Shown: one piece after another, positions 1-12,100 of the stretch
Position numbering within the stretch: the stretch's first letter is position 1
How the letters are laid out: every line of letters begins with the position of its first letter
Origin: Smittia aterrima
Taxonomy: Eukaryota; Arthropoda; Insecta; Diptera; Chironomidae
Reading direction: 5' to 3'
NCBI GenBank assembly: GCA_033063855.1
Contig: CP093829.1
Location: 21,049,537-21,113,536 of the forward strand
Length of the DNA stretch: 64,000 nucleotides
The notes under the pieces: generated by a model
Seen by the model: the letters and a program-made list of their open reading frames with translations, nothing else
Databases searched by the model: none
Told to the model about the DNA's origin: nothing
Program-made: the position numbers and the translations under genes

Positions 1-2
1 AT

Positions 3-1190
3 AATAATGAGAACTTCGAAGCGGCAATTGCAAAAGATCCGACGCTAAGCGAAGGTAGTAACGATGTCATTGATCCTAGTCTCCATTTGGCGCCAACAGA
101 ATTAGCTCAAGATAGCGACAAATTGGGAGAATCAGTCGAAATGAAACCTGAAGAAAGTGCAAAGAAGAAAGAGCCTGAAGTAGATCCAAACCAATGCCGT
201 GTGTGCAAAAGCGCTGAACAACTTATTGACATTTTCGCAATAGAAGAAGAAATGCGAATTTGTGATATTATCATGAAAATCTGCTCCAGTGTACGCATTC
301 ACGAGCGCGATTTCCTTCCACACATGATATGTCTCTGCTGTTTGGGAAGATTGCGAACAGCTTATCAATTTGTTAAAGAAGTTCAAGCAACAGACAAAGA
401 GCTACGAGGCAAATTGAAACGAAGCAAAAGCAAAGTTCGCAAACCCAGCGACGGATTTGTGTTAATCGACTGTAACGAGTTCAGTGAGAGCGAAGACGAT
501 GAACAAAACGATGATGAAGAATACAAAGTTTCGGAAGTTGAAGAAGAAGAGGATGACACCGAGTCCGGAACAGACACTGATGATTCAAGGAAGGGAAAGA
601 AGCGCGGTAATCGTCGTTCGAAGTCCAAGAAAATGAAGGAAGAGCTTTTTTCAACAGCCAAACGATTGAAACGTGATATCGTTTTTATTGAAGCCGATAA
701 CAGCGACGAAGAGAAAGTGAAAAAGAAAGAGAAATGCAAAGAATGCCATAAAGTCTTTTCTAACAAGAATAGTTTACGTCTTCATAGAAAGAACGCGCAT
801 TTCCGATCAGGCGAGGACGCCCCATTTAAATGCCACATCTGCGGAAGAGGATTCAAGTACAGCATTAATCTATCATCACATATGCAAATACATAAAGAAT
901 CCTATGCCTGCGATGAATGTGGAAGAGTGTTCGCTTCGAAATCCGATGTCAAGAAGCATGCGGCGAATCAACATAAATGCTCGTTATCGTATGAATGCAA
1001 CAAGTGTCGTCGCCTGTATTGTAGCGTCAAACGCTATCAGAAACATCGAGAGTCTTGTTCCGACTATGGATCCGCGTCGAGAAAGAAAATTACGAAAGTG
1101 AAAGAAGATTTTTCATTCACAGGGCGAGACCTCTTTAAAACCGTTGCCCCGGTTACGACAACTCACTGGTCTGATTCATTTAGCGATTAA
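3..1190 (+). CDS. ZAD-domain C2H2 zinc-finger protein (5' partial)
   Basis: The reading frame is open from the left edge, so the true start lies upstream. The sequence shows a ZAD (zf-AD) domain beginning CRVC and closing with a second Cys pair in ICLCC, about 75 residues long; this arthropod domain binds one zinc and usually mediates dimerisation. A long acidic Ser/Glu/Asp linker and basic stretches follow, then four C-terminal fingers: CKECHKVF, CHICGRGF, CDECGRVF and a last one starting CNKC that ends H-x4-C, so it is C2HC. The stop is at 1188-1190 with AATAAA signals near 1345. It is probably a nuclear DNA-binding regulator. ZAD families expand by lineage, so no orthologue is assigned. 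The domain call is firm; targets are unknown. Confidence 0.9.
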   Translation, partial: NNENFEAAIAKDPTLSEGSNDVIDPSLHLAPTELAQDSDKLGESVEMKPEESAKKKEPEVDPNQCRVCKSAEQLIDIFAIEEEMRICDIIMKICSSVRIHERDFLPHMICLCCLGRLRTAYQFVKEVQATDKELRGKLKRSKSKVRKPSDGFVLIDCNEFSESEDDEQNDDEEYKVSEVEEEEDDTESGTDTDDSRKGKKRGNRRSKSKKMKEELFSTAKRLKRDIVFIEADNSDEEKVKKKEKCKECHKVFSNKNSLRLHRKNAHFRSGEDAPFKCHICGRGFKYSINLSSHMQIHKESYACDECGRVFASKSDVKKHAANQHKCSLSYECNKCRRLYCSVKRYQKHRESCSDYGSASRKKITKVKEDFSFTGRDLFKTVAPVTTTHWSDSFSD

Positions 1191-1818
1191 AATCTGAACT
1201 TTATAAGTCATAAGATCTTCTCCCAAAATCATTTGCTTCACACCAATTTATTTGTGCTATATTAGACACTAAGCAATTTCGAAACTTTAAAAAGAAAAAT
1301 TCATTAATATTTCAGTTTGCAACTTATCATAGTTTTCTTTCACAAATAAATAAAACTTTAAACAGCAATAAGCTTTTTACCTGATGGTCTGATGGTAATG
1401 TGAATCAGCTTTTATCTTGTAAATAAATAATTAAGAGAGCGAGTGTAATAAACTAACAAGCAAATGTTAATTCCTTTAAGAAAGAAGAAAAACATTTATC
1501 ACAAAAGAAAATTAATAAAATTTCGAGATTAAGCAAAAAAGTCACCGTTCTTATTAAAATCCGAGGATTTAAAGTTTTCAATGAAAAGCTCTTTCAGAAA
1601 GTTATATTTAAGGAACTTCATGCATCAAATATTATAAACAGGAGACTTAACGAAATCATTTCTTTTTGTATTTTTCAGTTAAAAGTGCGCTTCTCTTCAG
1701 GTCCTCGTCTCCGCTGAGATTAAGTTTCTTTTTTCATAGCTGAATAAAAAAATCTCATTAAATGTTAAAGCACAATTTCCTGTTTCATTGAACGATAAGT
1801 TTTAAAGAAACTTTAATA
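1191..1818. other. intergenic, 3' UTR then spacer
   Basis: A/T-rich stretch between the zinc-finger stop and the GPCR start. It holds overlapping AATAAA hexamers at about 1345-1353, suitable as the poly(A) signal of the upstream gene. No convincing open frame or RNA gene was seen. Confidence 0.6.
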
Positions 1819-3679
1819 ATGGATTCATTGCCGAATCCTAAGAAGATTGCTAATATTAGCTCTTTAAACATCAGCGACGAAATTCTTCAAGAATTCTTCG
1901 AAAAATCTCGAGAGCACCTAAGAAAGATAAGCCAGCAAAATAAATCTGTTCCAGCTTTAACAAATGGATCGGAACCGCCAGAAAATTGCATGGACTATTG
2001 TAGTGATCCCCACATGCGTCACATTTTCGAAGAGTACAGACTCTATCATGGTTACATCACCTTAGCAGTAAGATTCTCCCCCTCTCCTTAAAGACAACGT
2101 TATTTTTGGGTTCACAAACATCCCATTTCAGATTTGTACTTTCGGAACAATTGCCAATATCCTCAACATTATTATTTTAACGAGAAAGGAAATGTCGAAA
2201 ACGCCAATCAACGCAATTCTCAAATGTAGGATAAGCTTTAGGGAGTAGATTCTCTTTAAATTTATGCAAATTCATTTCCTGTTTAAAGGGCTTGCTGTTT
2301 GCGATATGTTTTGCATGCTGGAATACATTCCTTTCACCACCCACATGTACATCATAATGAAAGGTAATTAGATAAATGATAATTATGAAGTTTAGTAACT
2401 AACTTGACATCGATTATTTCCAATTGAAGGAGCACCAGATCTTAACTATGGTTGGACAGTTTACATGCTCTTTCATATGCATTTCTCTCAGATCCTCCAC
2501 ACAGTTTCTATTTCATTAACAGTTACGTTGGCTGTATGGAGATATATAGCAATTAAGTAAGTTTTTGCCAATATTCCTTTCTCGTAACAGTTGTTTATAA
2601 GTTTTTTTTTTCTCTCTTTATAGACATCCGCACTCACGTATTTGCGAAAATCAGAAGCAAACTATTTTCTTCTCGTTCGTTCTCTCACCTGTGCTCTGCT
2701 TTCCGACTTACTTTGTATTCGAAATAAAGCAAGTAACTCAGGACAACCTAATATTGTATCATCTAGATGCAAATGAGGATTCTGAGCTTTACAAGTAAGA
2801 ATCACAATCACCAATCAATGAAAAGATCCAATTATCTCAGATAATTTATCGTGAATCAATTTAGTTTGCCCGAACAAATCGGAAAACTTTATTTCTTCAT
2901 CCGCAATAAATTAATTAAATATCATCAATCACTACGTACAGTTTCGCTAACTATGTTTATTAATTAGTGCCACCTTTTACTTTTCAGAATCAATTTCTGG
3001 GTCCATTCGGTTTTAATTAAGATAATTCCATGTTTCATTTTGACGGTAATTAGTTTTGTATTGATTGAGGTCCTTTGTCGAGCGAATAAAAGGCGAATAA
3101 AATTGAAAGGATACAGCGCGCCGGCAGGTTCGGATACTGGACACAGGTAAATCATCCACTTCTGCTCAATTGAATTTCCCATCTTTTCAAGCAAATCAAT
3201 ATGTGAATAGATATTAAATATCATTTGTGAAGAGGATGAATATGATTTGTCTGCTGCGTACGGTTGAATGACCAATTATTTTTTAAACCTATTTGCAGGT
3301 CATCAAGAATTGACCGGAGAACGGATCGAACAACGTTACTACTTGTAGCAGTGCTACTTCTCTTTTTGATAACTGAATTTCCGCAAGGAATCCTTGGCTT
3401 GCTGAGTGGGATTATGGGGAAATGGTAAAGGAAATCAAAAAAAAAGTCCGACAATATTTTCTAACTCTCCTTCACAGTTTTTTAAAGAGATGCTACTCGA
3501 TGTTCGGTGAAGCGATGGATCTTCTCGCCTTAATCAATGCAGCGATTGGCTTTTTGTTGTATGGGTCGATGTCGAAGCAGTTCAGACAAACATTCAAGTC
3601 GCTCTTCCGTCGAGAGAATTTTAAACATTCAAAAATTGAGATGACACGAGTTACGAACACCAACAATACGAACGTTTGA
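1819..3679 (+). CDS. Class A neuropeptide GPCR, myosuppressin/FMRFamide receptor-like
   Basis: Eight exons join in phase: 1819-2067, 2132-2225, 2289-2363, 2430-2556, 2624-2794, 2988-3146, 3299-3424, 3478-3679, giving about 400 aa. The N-terminus has Asn-glycosylation sequons. Seven hydrophobic segments are recognisable: TM1 ICTFGTIANILNIIILT, TM2 after WLAVCDMF, and TM3 ending in AVWRYIAIKHP, with WRY in place of DRY. TM6 carries FPQGILGLLSG, and TM7 is followed by SMSKQFRQTFKSLF. WRY plus FPQG is typical of the insect DmsR group and related nematode dmsr receptors, whose ligands are RFamide peptides, usually coupled to Gi/o. It should act at the plasma membrane of neurons or muscle. Which DmsR-like paralogue it is cannot be told from sequence alone. 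Confidence 0.85.
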
Positions 3680-5068
3680 CTAAGATTCGAATTAATGCGT
3701 AATATCTTCACTTCTTTTAAGTAAATGCAGAGTTACGATGTTATTTACGCCAAAGGGAACAAGGAATGTGACAATGCTTAAAATGGATATTAATCGTGAT
3801 AAGAAAGAATTTTCTTTCGTTTTCTGCTAATTTGTTTCATAATGAGGAAACTTGAGCTAATGATTTAATTTTGAGTGTAATGTAAAAATTCTGACATCAA
3901 AGAACAAGAAGCGAAGATTATATTTCTTAATGAGGAAGTTTAATAAAAAAAATTATAATTAGAATACTTCGTGTGGACGACATCACAGACATTTCTTGGA
4001 AGAAATCCTGAGGACTTGTTCGTCAATTCGCCCACAGCTTTTAAAGTTCAGAAATAAGCATTTGTAATTTTACTTAAATTGACTTGCCAACTGCAATCAA
4101 TTAGAGTAAAACTTTAAGTTTTTGTTGTAGCAAAAAAACTGCGCATTTAGAGAATTGGAAAAGTTCATAAGCTCTGAAGCATGGGAAAAGGAAATAAATC
4201 AAAGTTGCCTCGAACAATGATTCCGTCGAGTGGAAAAGCTCAAAATATGTTCAGTTTCTCTTCTCACGAGAAGCTGCTCTTAGCGAATTTAAAAACTTCT
4301 TGTCCTATTTAAAAAAAAAACTATGAACTAGAAAAGTTAATGTAGAAAATTTGAAATGCAAATGAAAATTCATTTTGATGAAGCTTTTTCATGATGATGA
4401 TGATGGAGGTATAATTGATGGTCGAGACAAAAAAATGAGAAAAGTATGGAAATTGTTTTATATTTACCTAATAAAACTATTTATGTATCTAAAAGAAAAG
4501 TGTGTTATTTTTCTTTTACAGATTAAAGCTTCAGAGAGCTTTCGGTTGAATACAAATTTGAAGTTGACACTGCTCGACGACCCTACGAAAACCTTTCTAA
4601 GTTGAACAGTTGTCGCGAAATCACAAAAACTATTTTCTGTAAATACGCGTCACATGATTAATATGAGAGCACAATAAAATTAGGTCGACAACGGATAAAA
4701 GGTGAAGAGTTAGAAAAGCAATTTCAATGATTAAAAGTCGACCAGCAGCGCAATTATTATAAGAAAACAAATTTTTCTTGCTCAGCCAAAAACATTAATT
4801 TAGAATCAAAGGTTTGTGTCCATTTTTAACGATAATGTTATTGATTTCATTCTCTAATCCGGTGCTGATGTTGCTATTAATAATCAATTTCCTGTTCGCC
4901 AAATTTTCCCATCGCTTCGAGTTGAATTAAGTTTTTTTCTTTCAATTTCCAGATGCCTTGCTGCTATATGCTCCCAACATGCAATATGTAAATTTAATTC
5001 ACGTTGAACGACGACACAAAACCAACAAAAGATAAGCGGTTAGGTAAACGGCAGAACAAAGCTATAAA
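3680..5068. other. intergenic spacer
   Basis: No supported gene. AATAAA at about 3942-3947 can end the GPCR transcript. A short GAT repeat at about 4391 makes a poly-Asp open frame that shows no other coding features. Confidence 0.55.
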
Positions 5069-6655
5069 ATGCTCAACAAATCGCAAAGTTTAGGAATCTT
5101 TATATTGCTTCTCGTCGACATAATTTGGGTGGGATCGAGCGAATTGACAAAAGTAAGTTAATCTTAACTCTAATGACAATAGTTTTCTTTAATTGCTTCT
5201 CTTGTAGTTCCTCTACACAGATGAAAACTTTGATAAGCCATTCTTCTGCACATTCTTCAAGACTTCCTTGTTCGCAATTTATCTCGTCGTTAGTGGTTTG
5301 ATTGCTCCATGGAAAGGAACTAAGAATGGAAACTATCAACTGGTTGATGCTCCTAGCGAAGACGAGAGTTTCTTTCCAAACGGTGATTCGACCCTTAGTG
5401 ATTCGACTTTCGTGCCAATTAAGACGCCAGACATAGAAAGCGATGATTCTAGTGGCAATAGCTTAGCCGGTACAAAAGTAGTAAAGTTTAGCAAGTTGGC
5501 TGAGGTAAGACGAATAAATAGAAGAAATTATAAGTTTACTTAATCTGTTTACTTCACTTTCAAGGTCCGTGAGATGTCAGCCGCTGAAGCAACAGAAGCA
5601 ATTTTCTCAAGACTCTCATATGCTGCTTCCACTCGTGTTCGTCGACCACATCACAAAACAGCACGCACAGCTCTGATGTTCTGTATCCTCTGGTTCATGG
5701 CCAACTATAGTTTTCAACTTGCACTTGAACCCAGTGAGACAGCCCTCGTGACTTTAGTTAGCACCACATCCAGCCTCTTCATCTTAGCTCTTGCGGCCAC
5801 GTTTCCATCTTCATCTGGAGATCGTTTCACATTTTCCAAACTTGTTGCTGTTGCGTTAAGTATTTCCGGTAGGTACTTTAAAGAAAATAAATCATTTCCT
5901 TGTAATAAATCTTTCCTTTGTTTAAAGGTGCCTTGATGGTAAATATGTCAGAGATTAATGAGCCGCAGAACTCGCGCGGAATTGTTTTGTCTCTTCTAAG
6001 TGCTTTCTTCTACGCTTCATATTTGGTTCTTGTAAAACGGAAAAACGATTCAGAAGAGAAGATTGATATAATTGAATTCTTTGGCTTTGTTGGATTATGG
6101 AACATCATTCTGTTGTGGCCGCTCTTTTTAGTGCTTAACTTTTCTCATCTTGAGCCATTTGAAATGCCAAATCGTCGACAGTTTCTTGTTCTATTCTTGA
6201 ATGGACTGATTGGAACTGTGATCTCAGAAGCTCTTTGGTTATGGTAAGTAAAGCTGTTGAATAAATACGAACGACAATTGATTGATTTCTTCAATTCAAG
6301 GGGATGCTTTCTTACGTCAACTCTTATTGGAACACTCGCGATGACTCTTCAAATTCCTATTTCAATGGTGCTCGACATGATTCTGCGAGATAAAGTTTAC
6401 CCGCTCAATTTCTATCTTGGATCCATTCCGATGTTTTTATCGTTGGTTTTCGTAGCATTTCTTATGAAGAATGAGGACAGCGATCCACTGAGGACGATGT
6501 ACCGAAAGCTTATTTATTGCCGCCGCTCGAATATCGTAAAGTATGTCTTTGCAAATATTCAAATTACTCTTGGATTCATATCTCTCTCACCACACAGAAT
6601 TCCCGATGACTTAGACGAACAGCATGAATCGCTCATCGATAACCATGAAAACTGA
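5069..6655 (+). CDS. SLC35F5-like multipass transporter
   Basis: Six exons: 5069-5152, 5208-5504, 5565-5868, 5928-6243, 6301-6540, 6598-6655; phases join and give about 432 aa. The first exon encodes LLLVDIIWVGSSELTK, the strongly conserved start of the SLC35F5 family, and is followed by TKNG-containing loops and a hydrophilic Asp/Ser-rich insert of about 60 residues. After that come paired hydrophobic helices (LMFCILWFMANYSFQLAL; GALMVNM; LSAFFYASYLVLVKR; ISEALWLW). Ten membrane segments are expected for this drug/metabolite-transporter superfamily member. The family is listed as nucleotide-sugar-like, but the SLC35F5 substrate is not settled. The gene converges with the elongase downstream. 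Start choice: first ATG, directly preceding the conserved motif. Confidence 0.88.
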
Positions 6656-7238
6656 GTAAAGATTTATTAAAATGACACGAATTTATTCTTTGAAGAAATT
6701 GTGATAGGCGAAGAAATTCACTGGAGTTTTAAGCTAATGTTTTATTTATCGATTTCGAGATTATCCTTTAGATTTCCTTTGCTCTGTATTAATTTGTTTT
6801 TATTTCAATAGAACGCATCATCGTGTCACGCCAGTATTAACAAACCTTTTTCGTTTCTTATTCTTACTTAGAAGTTATTGAAGAAAAACACTGTTGGAAG
6901 CAAAAAGAAATTTACAAAAAGCTCGATGAATTCTATTTTTACAAGAATCAGCGTTTTTTACATTTGATGTTCAATCGCTGCGGCTAAAAGTTTTTGATGT
7001 TTAAGGAGTTTTAGCATCATAGTCGCCAATTAAAATGAGACAGCAAAAACAAAATAGTCACTTGAAAATAATAAACGTGTTTAAACTTCAAAAGAAAGAA
7101 CTTTTTTTTATTGAATGAGAAGAAAGAAGAATTCTGGAATTTTCAGGAAAGGATTTAGCATAGAAGCAGGAAATTGATAGAAGTAGCTTATAAAATTAAT
7201 ACTATGGATGGAAAATGATTTTTTCTTGAAAGTTGAAA
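6656..7238. other. intergenic, converging 3' ends
   Basis: Spacer between two convergent genes. ATTAAA at about 6666 may serve the transporter; TTTATT at about 7107-7112 reads AATAAA on the minus strand and fits the elongase mRNA end. No gene seen. Confidence 0.5.
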
Positions 7239-8277
7239 TCATTTTGATTTGTTTTCGCCTTGAAATTCTTTTTCCGGTTTCTTGTTGTAAGTTTTTCGAT
7301 AGAAATCGTAGAACAGAATGAAAATGAAGAAGTTTTGGGGTAGCATAAACAGGCTTATCCATTTAGGAAACCCACAGGGCTTGGATATCATCAGGGAAAG
7401 CCAATGAAGCGACATTAATCCAAATTGAATCTGTTGAAAAAATATTTCAGTATAAAATAGATTTTTCATTGACAGAGACTCACCATTTGAAGTTGCGTGA
7501 TATATTTCTTCCAAGAGCTCTGCTTGAACTTGTTGTCAACCGATGTTAAGAAGTAGTAACCATACATGACGACATGAACGAACGAGTTAATGATTCCCAT
7601 GAAAACTGACTGAAGACAACGAAAATTTAATAAATCTAAGAACTATAATTAAAAACTTGATAATTACATGACCCCCAGCGAAGTACTTCGTTCCTATCCA
7701 CGAAAGTGCAACCATTCCTGAATGATGATAGACGTGAAGAAAGGTGACATGTGAATCCTTTTTCTTCAAAACAAAGAACACTGTGTCGAGCTTTAAAATA
7801 AAACATGAACTCAAGGAAACTTTTTATTAAACGATCTTACCAGATCAGCGATCTTTGAGAGAAAATAGTAATGAGCCATTCTCGTTAGTTCAAGAGCGTG
7901 ATGTTCCGTTGAATAATTGACAGGTTGACATAGCCAACTGTAGTTGCCCTGGCCAAAGCTGTGATAAAATCCTTTAACTGTGATGTAAAGGCAGATGAGC
8001 ACTTGTAGGAAGTTATAAAGTTTTATAATTAAATCGAGCTTCATTGGCTTTCGCTTTTCCATGAACTGCGGTCCCCATTTCAACACAAACAAGAGATAAA
8101 GAGCAAGAATCGACACAGGCTTGAAGAGATTTGAAATCAAGAACGCATCACGAACTCGAACATCTGTTGAGAGCAAAATTGTCACTGCACGCATTTTAAG
8201 AAAAATCTTATCTCACCATCGTAAACGTTGTTGAGCTTGAAATGAATTTCAAAAGCATGACCGATAACCAAAGCCAT
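7239..8277 (-). CDS. Very-long-chain fatty-acid elongase (ELOVL family)
   Basis: Five minus-strand exons: 8277-8217, 8163-7841, 7790-7668, 7609-7484, 7430-7239, giving about 274 aa. The family signature is clear: RVRDAFLISN near the start, GPQFMEKRKP, YNFLQVL, the catalytic histidine box HVYHH within VTFLHVYHHSGMVALSW, then NSFVHVVMYGYYFLT. The C-terminus is basic (KPEKEFQGENKSK), like an ER-retention tail. ELOVL enzymes do the condensing step (malonyl-CoA plus acyl-CoA) of fatty-acid elongation in the ER membrane; insects use many paralogues for cuticular lipids and pheromones. The start ATG at 8277 gives MALVIGHAFE, a usual family opening; an ATG at about 8340 could be a 5' exon but does not join in phase by a plausible intron. 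Chain-length preference cannot be read from sequence. Confidence 0.9.
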
Positions 8278-9110
8278 TTCAATCGTATTGTTTAAGCGAC
8301 GAATACTAAATGAACCACATTGCGATCAACTATTACCGTAAGACGACATTTCCTGATTAAATAAATAATTCAAATCAGGTGTAAAAGTTTGACATCGGAA
8401 GCTATTTTAAATTTCAGATTTTTTGAGAATGGAAAAATCATTCATGACATCGACGATAGCGTAAAATTTACGCCGTAAATGATATTGTTTGTTCTAGTTT
8501 TAAGTTCGCACTAGACTAAATAAAATCAAAAATAGTTTTCCATTCTTAACATCTTTATTTGAATTTGATTAAATGAAGAGTTGATAGGAAAATATGTTCG
8601 TTGTGTTTCAATCTTGGTGTGGCACTTTTAATGAGCGAGAAATAAATTAAGAAAATCATAAACTTAAAGCCAAAATGATTGGAAACAATTTTGAAATAAG
8701 AAAATAAGCGCATTTATTTAAAATTTCTCATCATACAACATTACACATTTCTCGCTTGGTTATTATGATTTAAAGATGATTTATAGAAAAAGTCGCGAGA
8801 ACATAAAATTATCGCAAAGGCCAATGTTCAATTTTAAAGTTCTTAAACAAGACAATGAAGCTATTTAGTGCTTCGTTGGTAAGAAAGAAAATCAGAATTC
8901 ATTTAAAGAAATGTTAAATAAAACTTAACACGATAGTGAAAACAATAAAATGGAAAAGAAATATTGACGCTGTCGATGTTTTCAGATAGCTGTTGCCTTA
9001 TTTTGGTTTTCCTTAGGTTTTTTCTTCTTCAGATATTTCAAGAGTTCACGATAAATAGAATTAGGGTTCAATGAACTCTAATCAGCTGTTTAATAAAGTT
9101 TGATCATTCT
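8278..9110. other. intergenic between two minus-strand genes
   Basis: Holds the presumed promoter of the elongase (right of 8277) and the 3' UTR of importin-7 (left of 9111). TTTATT at about 8713 is an AATAAA on the minus strand. No other feature supported. Confidence 0.5.
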
Positions 9111-12100
9111 TTAATTGGATGGCGGGCTGCTGAAGTTAAAGTTCGTTGGAATTGCCTGTTGTGTGAATTGGAAACCTAAACAAAACGTAAAATGTTATTA
9201 ATCAGCTAATTTCGATTCAATTGTTAACTCGCCTCCACTTTTTTCAATCGCTTCGCAACGTTTTTGGTTTCGTTTTTGCTCCGCAGTTGTGAGGATTTGC
9301 TGCAATGATTTCTTTTGTTCTTCGGTCAGATTTGCACTGAGCATTGAAAACCAAGTTGGATCTTGATTAGGCAATTCTGTGAAAAAATGAAAAGAATTTT
9401 AAACTATTGAACTCTTTCATAATAAGAAATCTTTACCTCGCATAACATCTGAGAACACGAGATATTCATCGACATAGTCAGCTCCGTCTTCTTCGTCAAG
9501 TGGTGTTGTGAAACCTTCAAGAGCAGTTTCTTCTCCATCATCGAAGTCCTCATCGTCTGAATCTTCCTCGTCCGAGTCAGCATCCTTGATTGTTGCTACG
9601 ATATCTAAGCCCTTGTCTATACCCTTTTTCTGCGCTAATTCAGCAACTCTTTCCATGTAGGTGTTGTCGAGTTCATTCATTTCGTCCTCGTCACTTGAAA
9701 TTCCCTCTTCACAGTCATCGGCATCCTCTTCCTCATCATCACTTTCCTCTTCCTCTGCTTCAGCTCTTGATTCATAAGCTCTCTTCAAGCCTTCGAAAAT
9801 CATGATGAGAGAAGGAATAATTTCATTGGACACTTCGCCCAATACAGTTGGTTTTGCATTTCCAAGAGTAATTAGGGTGCACATTCCGATGATCCATAAC
9901 TTTCGGTCATGAACGCCGAGGAAGCAATCAGTGTCGTGAATCCATTGTTTGATGAAATGCGAGAGAATCGAATCGGTTGAATTTGGCATTGTTTGTTTAC
10001 TGAGAATTTCCAGCAGAGGAACTGGATGTGTGTACAAAGCAGCGATCACGACTTGGAGGCACATTGTGCGTAGCTCTGATGTCTTCACTTCTCTAATCAA
10101 ACGACCGAAAACAAGCTCTACGAAGCTTGGAATACATTCGTTTACTCTTCCACGACATTGAAGGATGATGACTTCAAGAAGCTTAGCTGCATTGCATTCT
10201 GCTTCTTCTGTGACTTCGTTATTGGTCAGGACTTTCTTGCTCATATTGAAAAGTGCAAGAACATGATTTTGATTCGACAAAAATGCGTTAGTATCAACAG
10301 TCACGTAGTTGTAAAGTGTCGGCATCATGTCAAGGAAGTAATCGATTCCGTCTTTCTCAAACATTTGGTAAATCAATTCGAGTAATTTCCACATATCCGT
10401 TGAAATGTTCTTCGACGTCAAATCGTAGATAAGCGAGAAGGCCTCCTCATAGAATTCACTTATGTTGTTTTGAAGAATGTGTCCGATGACTTGAAGAACG
10501 ATTGGATGTAAAGTTGAAATAACTTCAGGTTTCTCTTCCATGACTGATAGAAGAGTTTCCATCGTGTTGAGGAGTCCCATAGCAGTAATCGCACGATCGT
10601 CATTCGAGTCATCGCCTTCAAGAACTTGACTGAATGTAGTTGCGAGATGTTGACAAATTTCAACTGCGATTGGAACAAGTTGATCAGAGAACGAGCAGAC
10701 AATCTTCTGGAGTGCATTTGTTAGGTCTTCATTTTCGGTTTCACGAATAATTTTGAGGAGCTCTACTGTGATCGGCTTAACTTGTGATTCTATGTATTGA
10801 TTGGATTCTGGTTGTGACATCAAATACATTTGGATGGCAACTGCTGCTTCAACTTTCACGGGCAGATCAGGATCATTAAGAAGAGCATTAGTCGTAAGCT
10901 GCATGGTCAGAGCGAGATTTGCTGGATCTTTAATTTTGATATCGCTAAAGCAATGGAGAACCCAGCAACAACGAGCTCTCAGATGACCTTGTGGAGCTTG
11001 AAATCCTGGGAATACATATTGAACCAGAAGATGCTCGACTTGGTCTTTAAACACTTTCTTCTTGGGCAGAACTTCAGCAAGACTTCCAACCATATGGAGA
11101 GCTCCGTCTTTTTCTTTCGGTGTGATGTTTGGATTATTGATAATCGTCAAGAATGCGTTCATTACATTCGTCAAGATTCCTTTTCTTATCTTACACAAGC
11201 TGTGTAAAAGGCTTTCGGCTGCTGGAACTGGCGATGATATGTCATCGAAAACATCAAACTTTTGGCGAATGTATTCAATCGGATCCATTTCCCAGAGCTC
11301 CTCGTCAGCTTCAGAGAAAGACATTAATGGGAAGATAACATCTTGAATGAGAGCAATGGCGTGTGGTTTGATAATCTTCCATGTGTGAGAGTGAGAAACA
11401 CTAAAAAAAGATTTGAACTTTGTTTCATTGATTTCATCATAAAATGAAAAAAAAACTTACGAGTTCTTCATGTAGTTCAGAATGTCAGTCATAACACGAG
11501 GCGAGACATAATTCCTATTTCTATATTCGGCGAGAACTTTGAATTGGACTTGAAGTACTCCTGTTGAGAAAGTTGTGAGATACCACTTGGCAAACTCTTC
11601 GTACTCCTTGGAAACAACGTTTCCTGGACTTCCATATCGTTCGAACATTCGCGCCATAATATGAGTCGCCCATTTCTTTACTTTCCATTCCGGCAATTCC
11701 ATGTTTTCTTCAGAGTTTTCATCGAGATTTGCTGCGTTTGTTGGACGATCAAGGACTTGAACAGTGATTTCCATCCACTGAGCAAACATTTCCTTTGAAA
11801 TGACATCGAGCGGAAGGGCATACTGAGTCAAGGCATAATAAATCTTGAGGATCAGTTTTTGAAGTAAAACGAATTGATCGTTGTCGTTGACCGGATCGTG
11901 TTTGAGCAGATTGACCATCAGATTATACATCATCGGGAGAAGAAGATTCATCGCTTCAGTTAATGGCAACCTCTCGTTCGACTTTTTGTATTCATAGTTC
12001 TTCACAAGCTGATGCAAGCAAAGTAAAGCCCCGTTCCATCCATTTGCATCGTTATTTTGAAGATAAATACTAATTTTATCAACGACTTGTGTCCATCGAT

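Noticed and set aside
383..766. 127-codon antisense frame with poly-Ser
   Set aside because: Mirror of the acidic Glu/Asp linker of the zinc-finger protein; low-complexity antisense shadow.
4375..4605. Frame starting with poly-Asp
   Set aside because: Caused by a short GAT repeat; nothing else in it looks coding.
8320..8345. ATG at about 8340 as a 5' coding exon of the elongase
   Set aside because: The only joining intron would be about 31 nt and leave the wrong phase.
9211..9233. Canonical GT donors for the last importin-7 intron
   Set aside because: One shifts the frame to an early stop and the other removes the conserved Gly pair; the GC donor keeps the family tail.
9590..11346. Several plus-strand frames over importin-7
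   Set aside because: Antisense shadows of a long conserved exon; no domain content.
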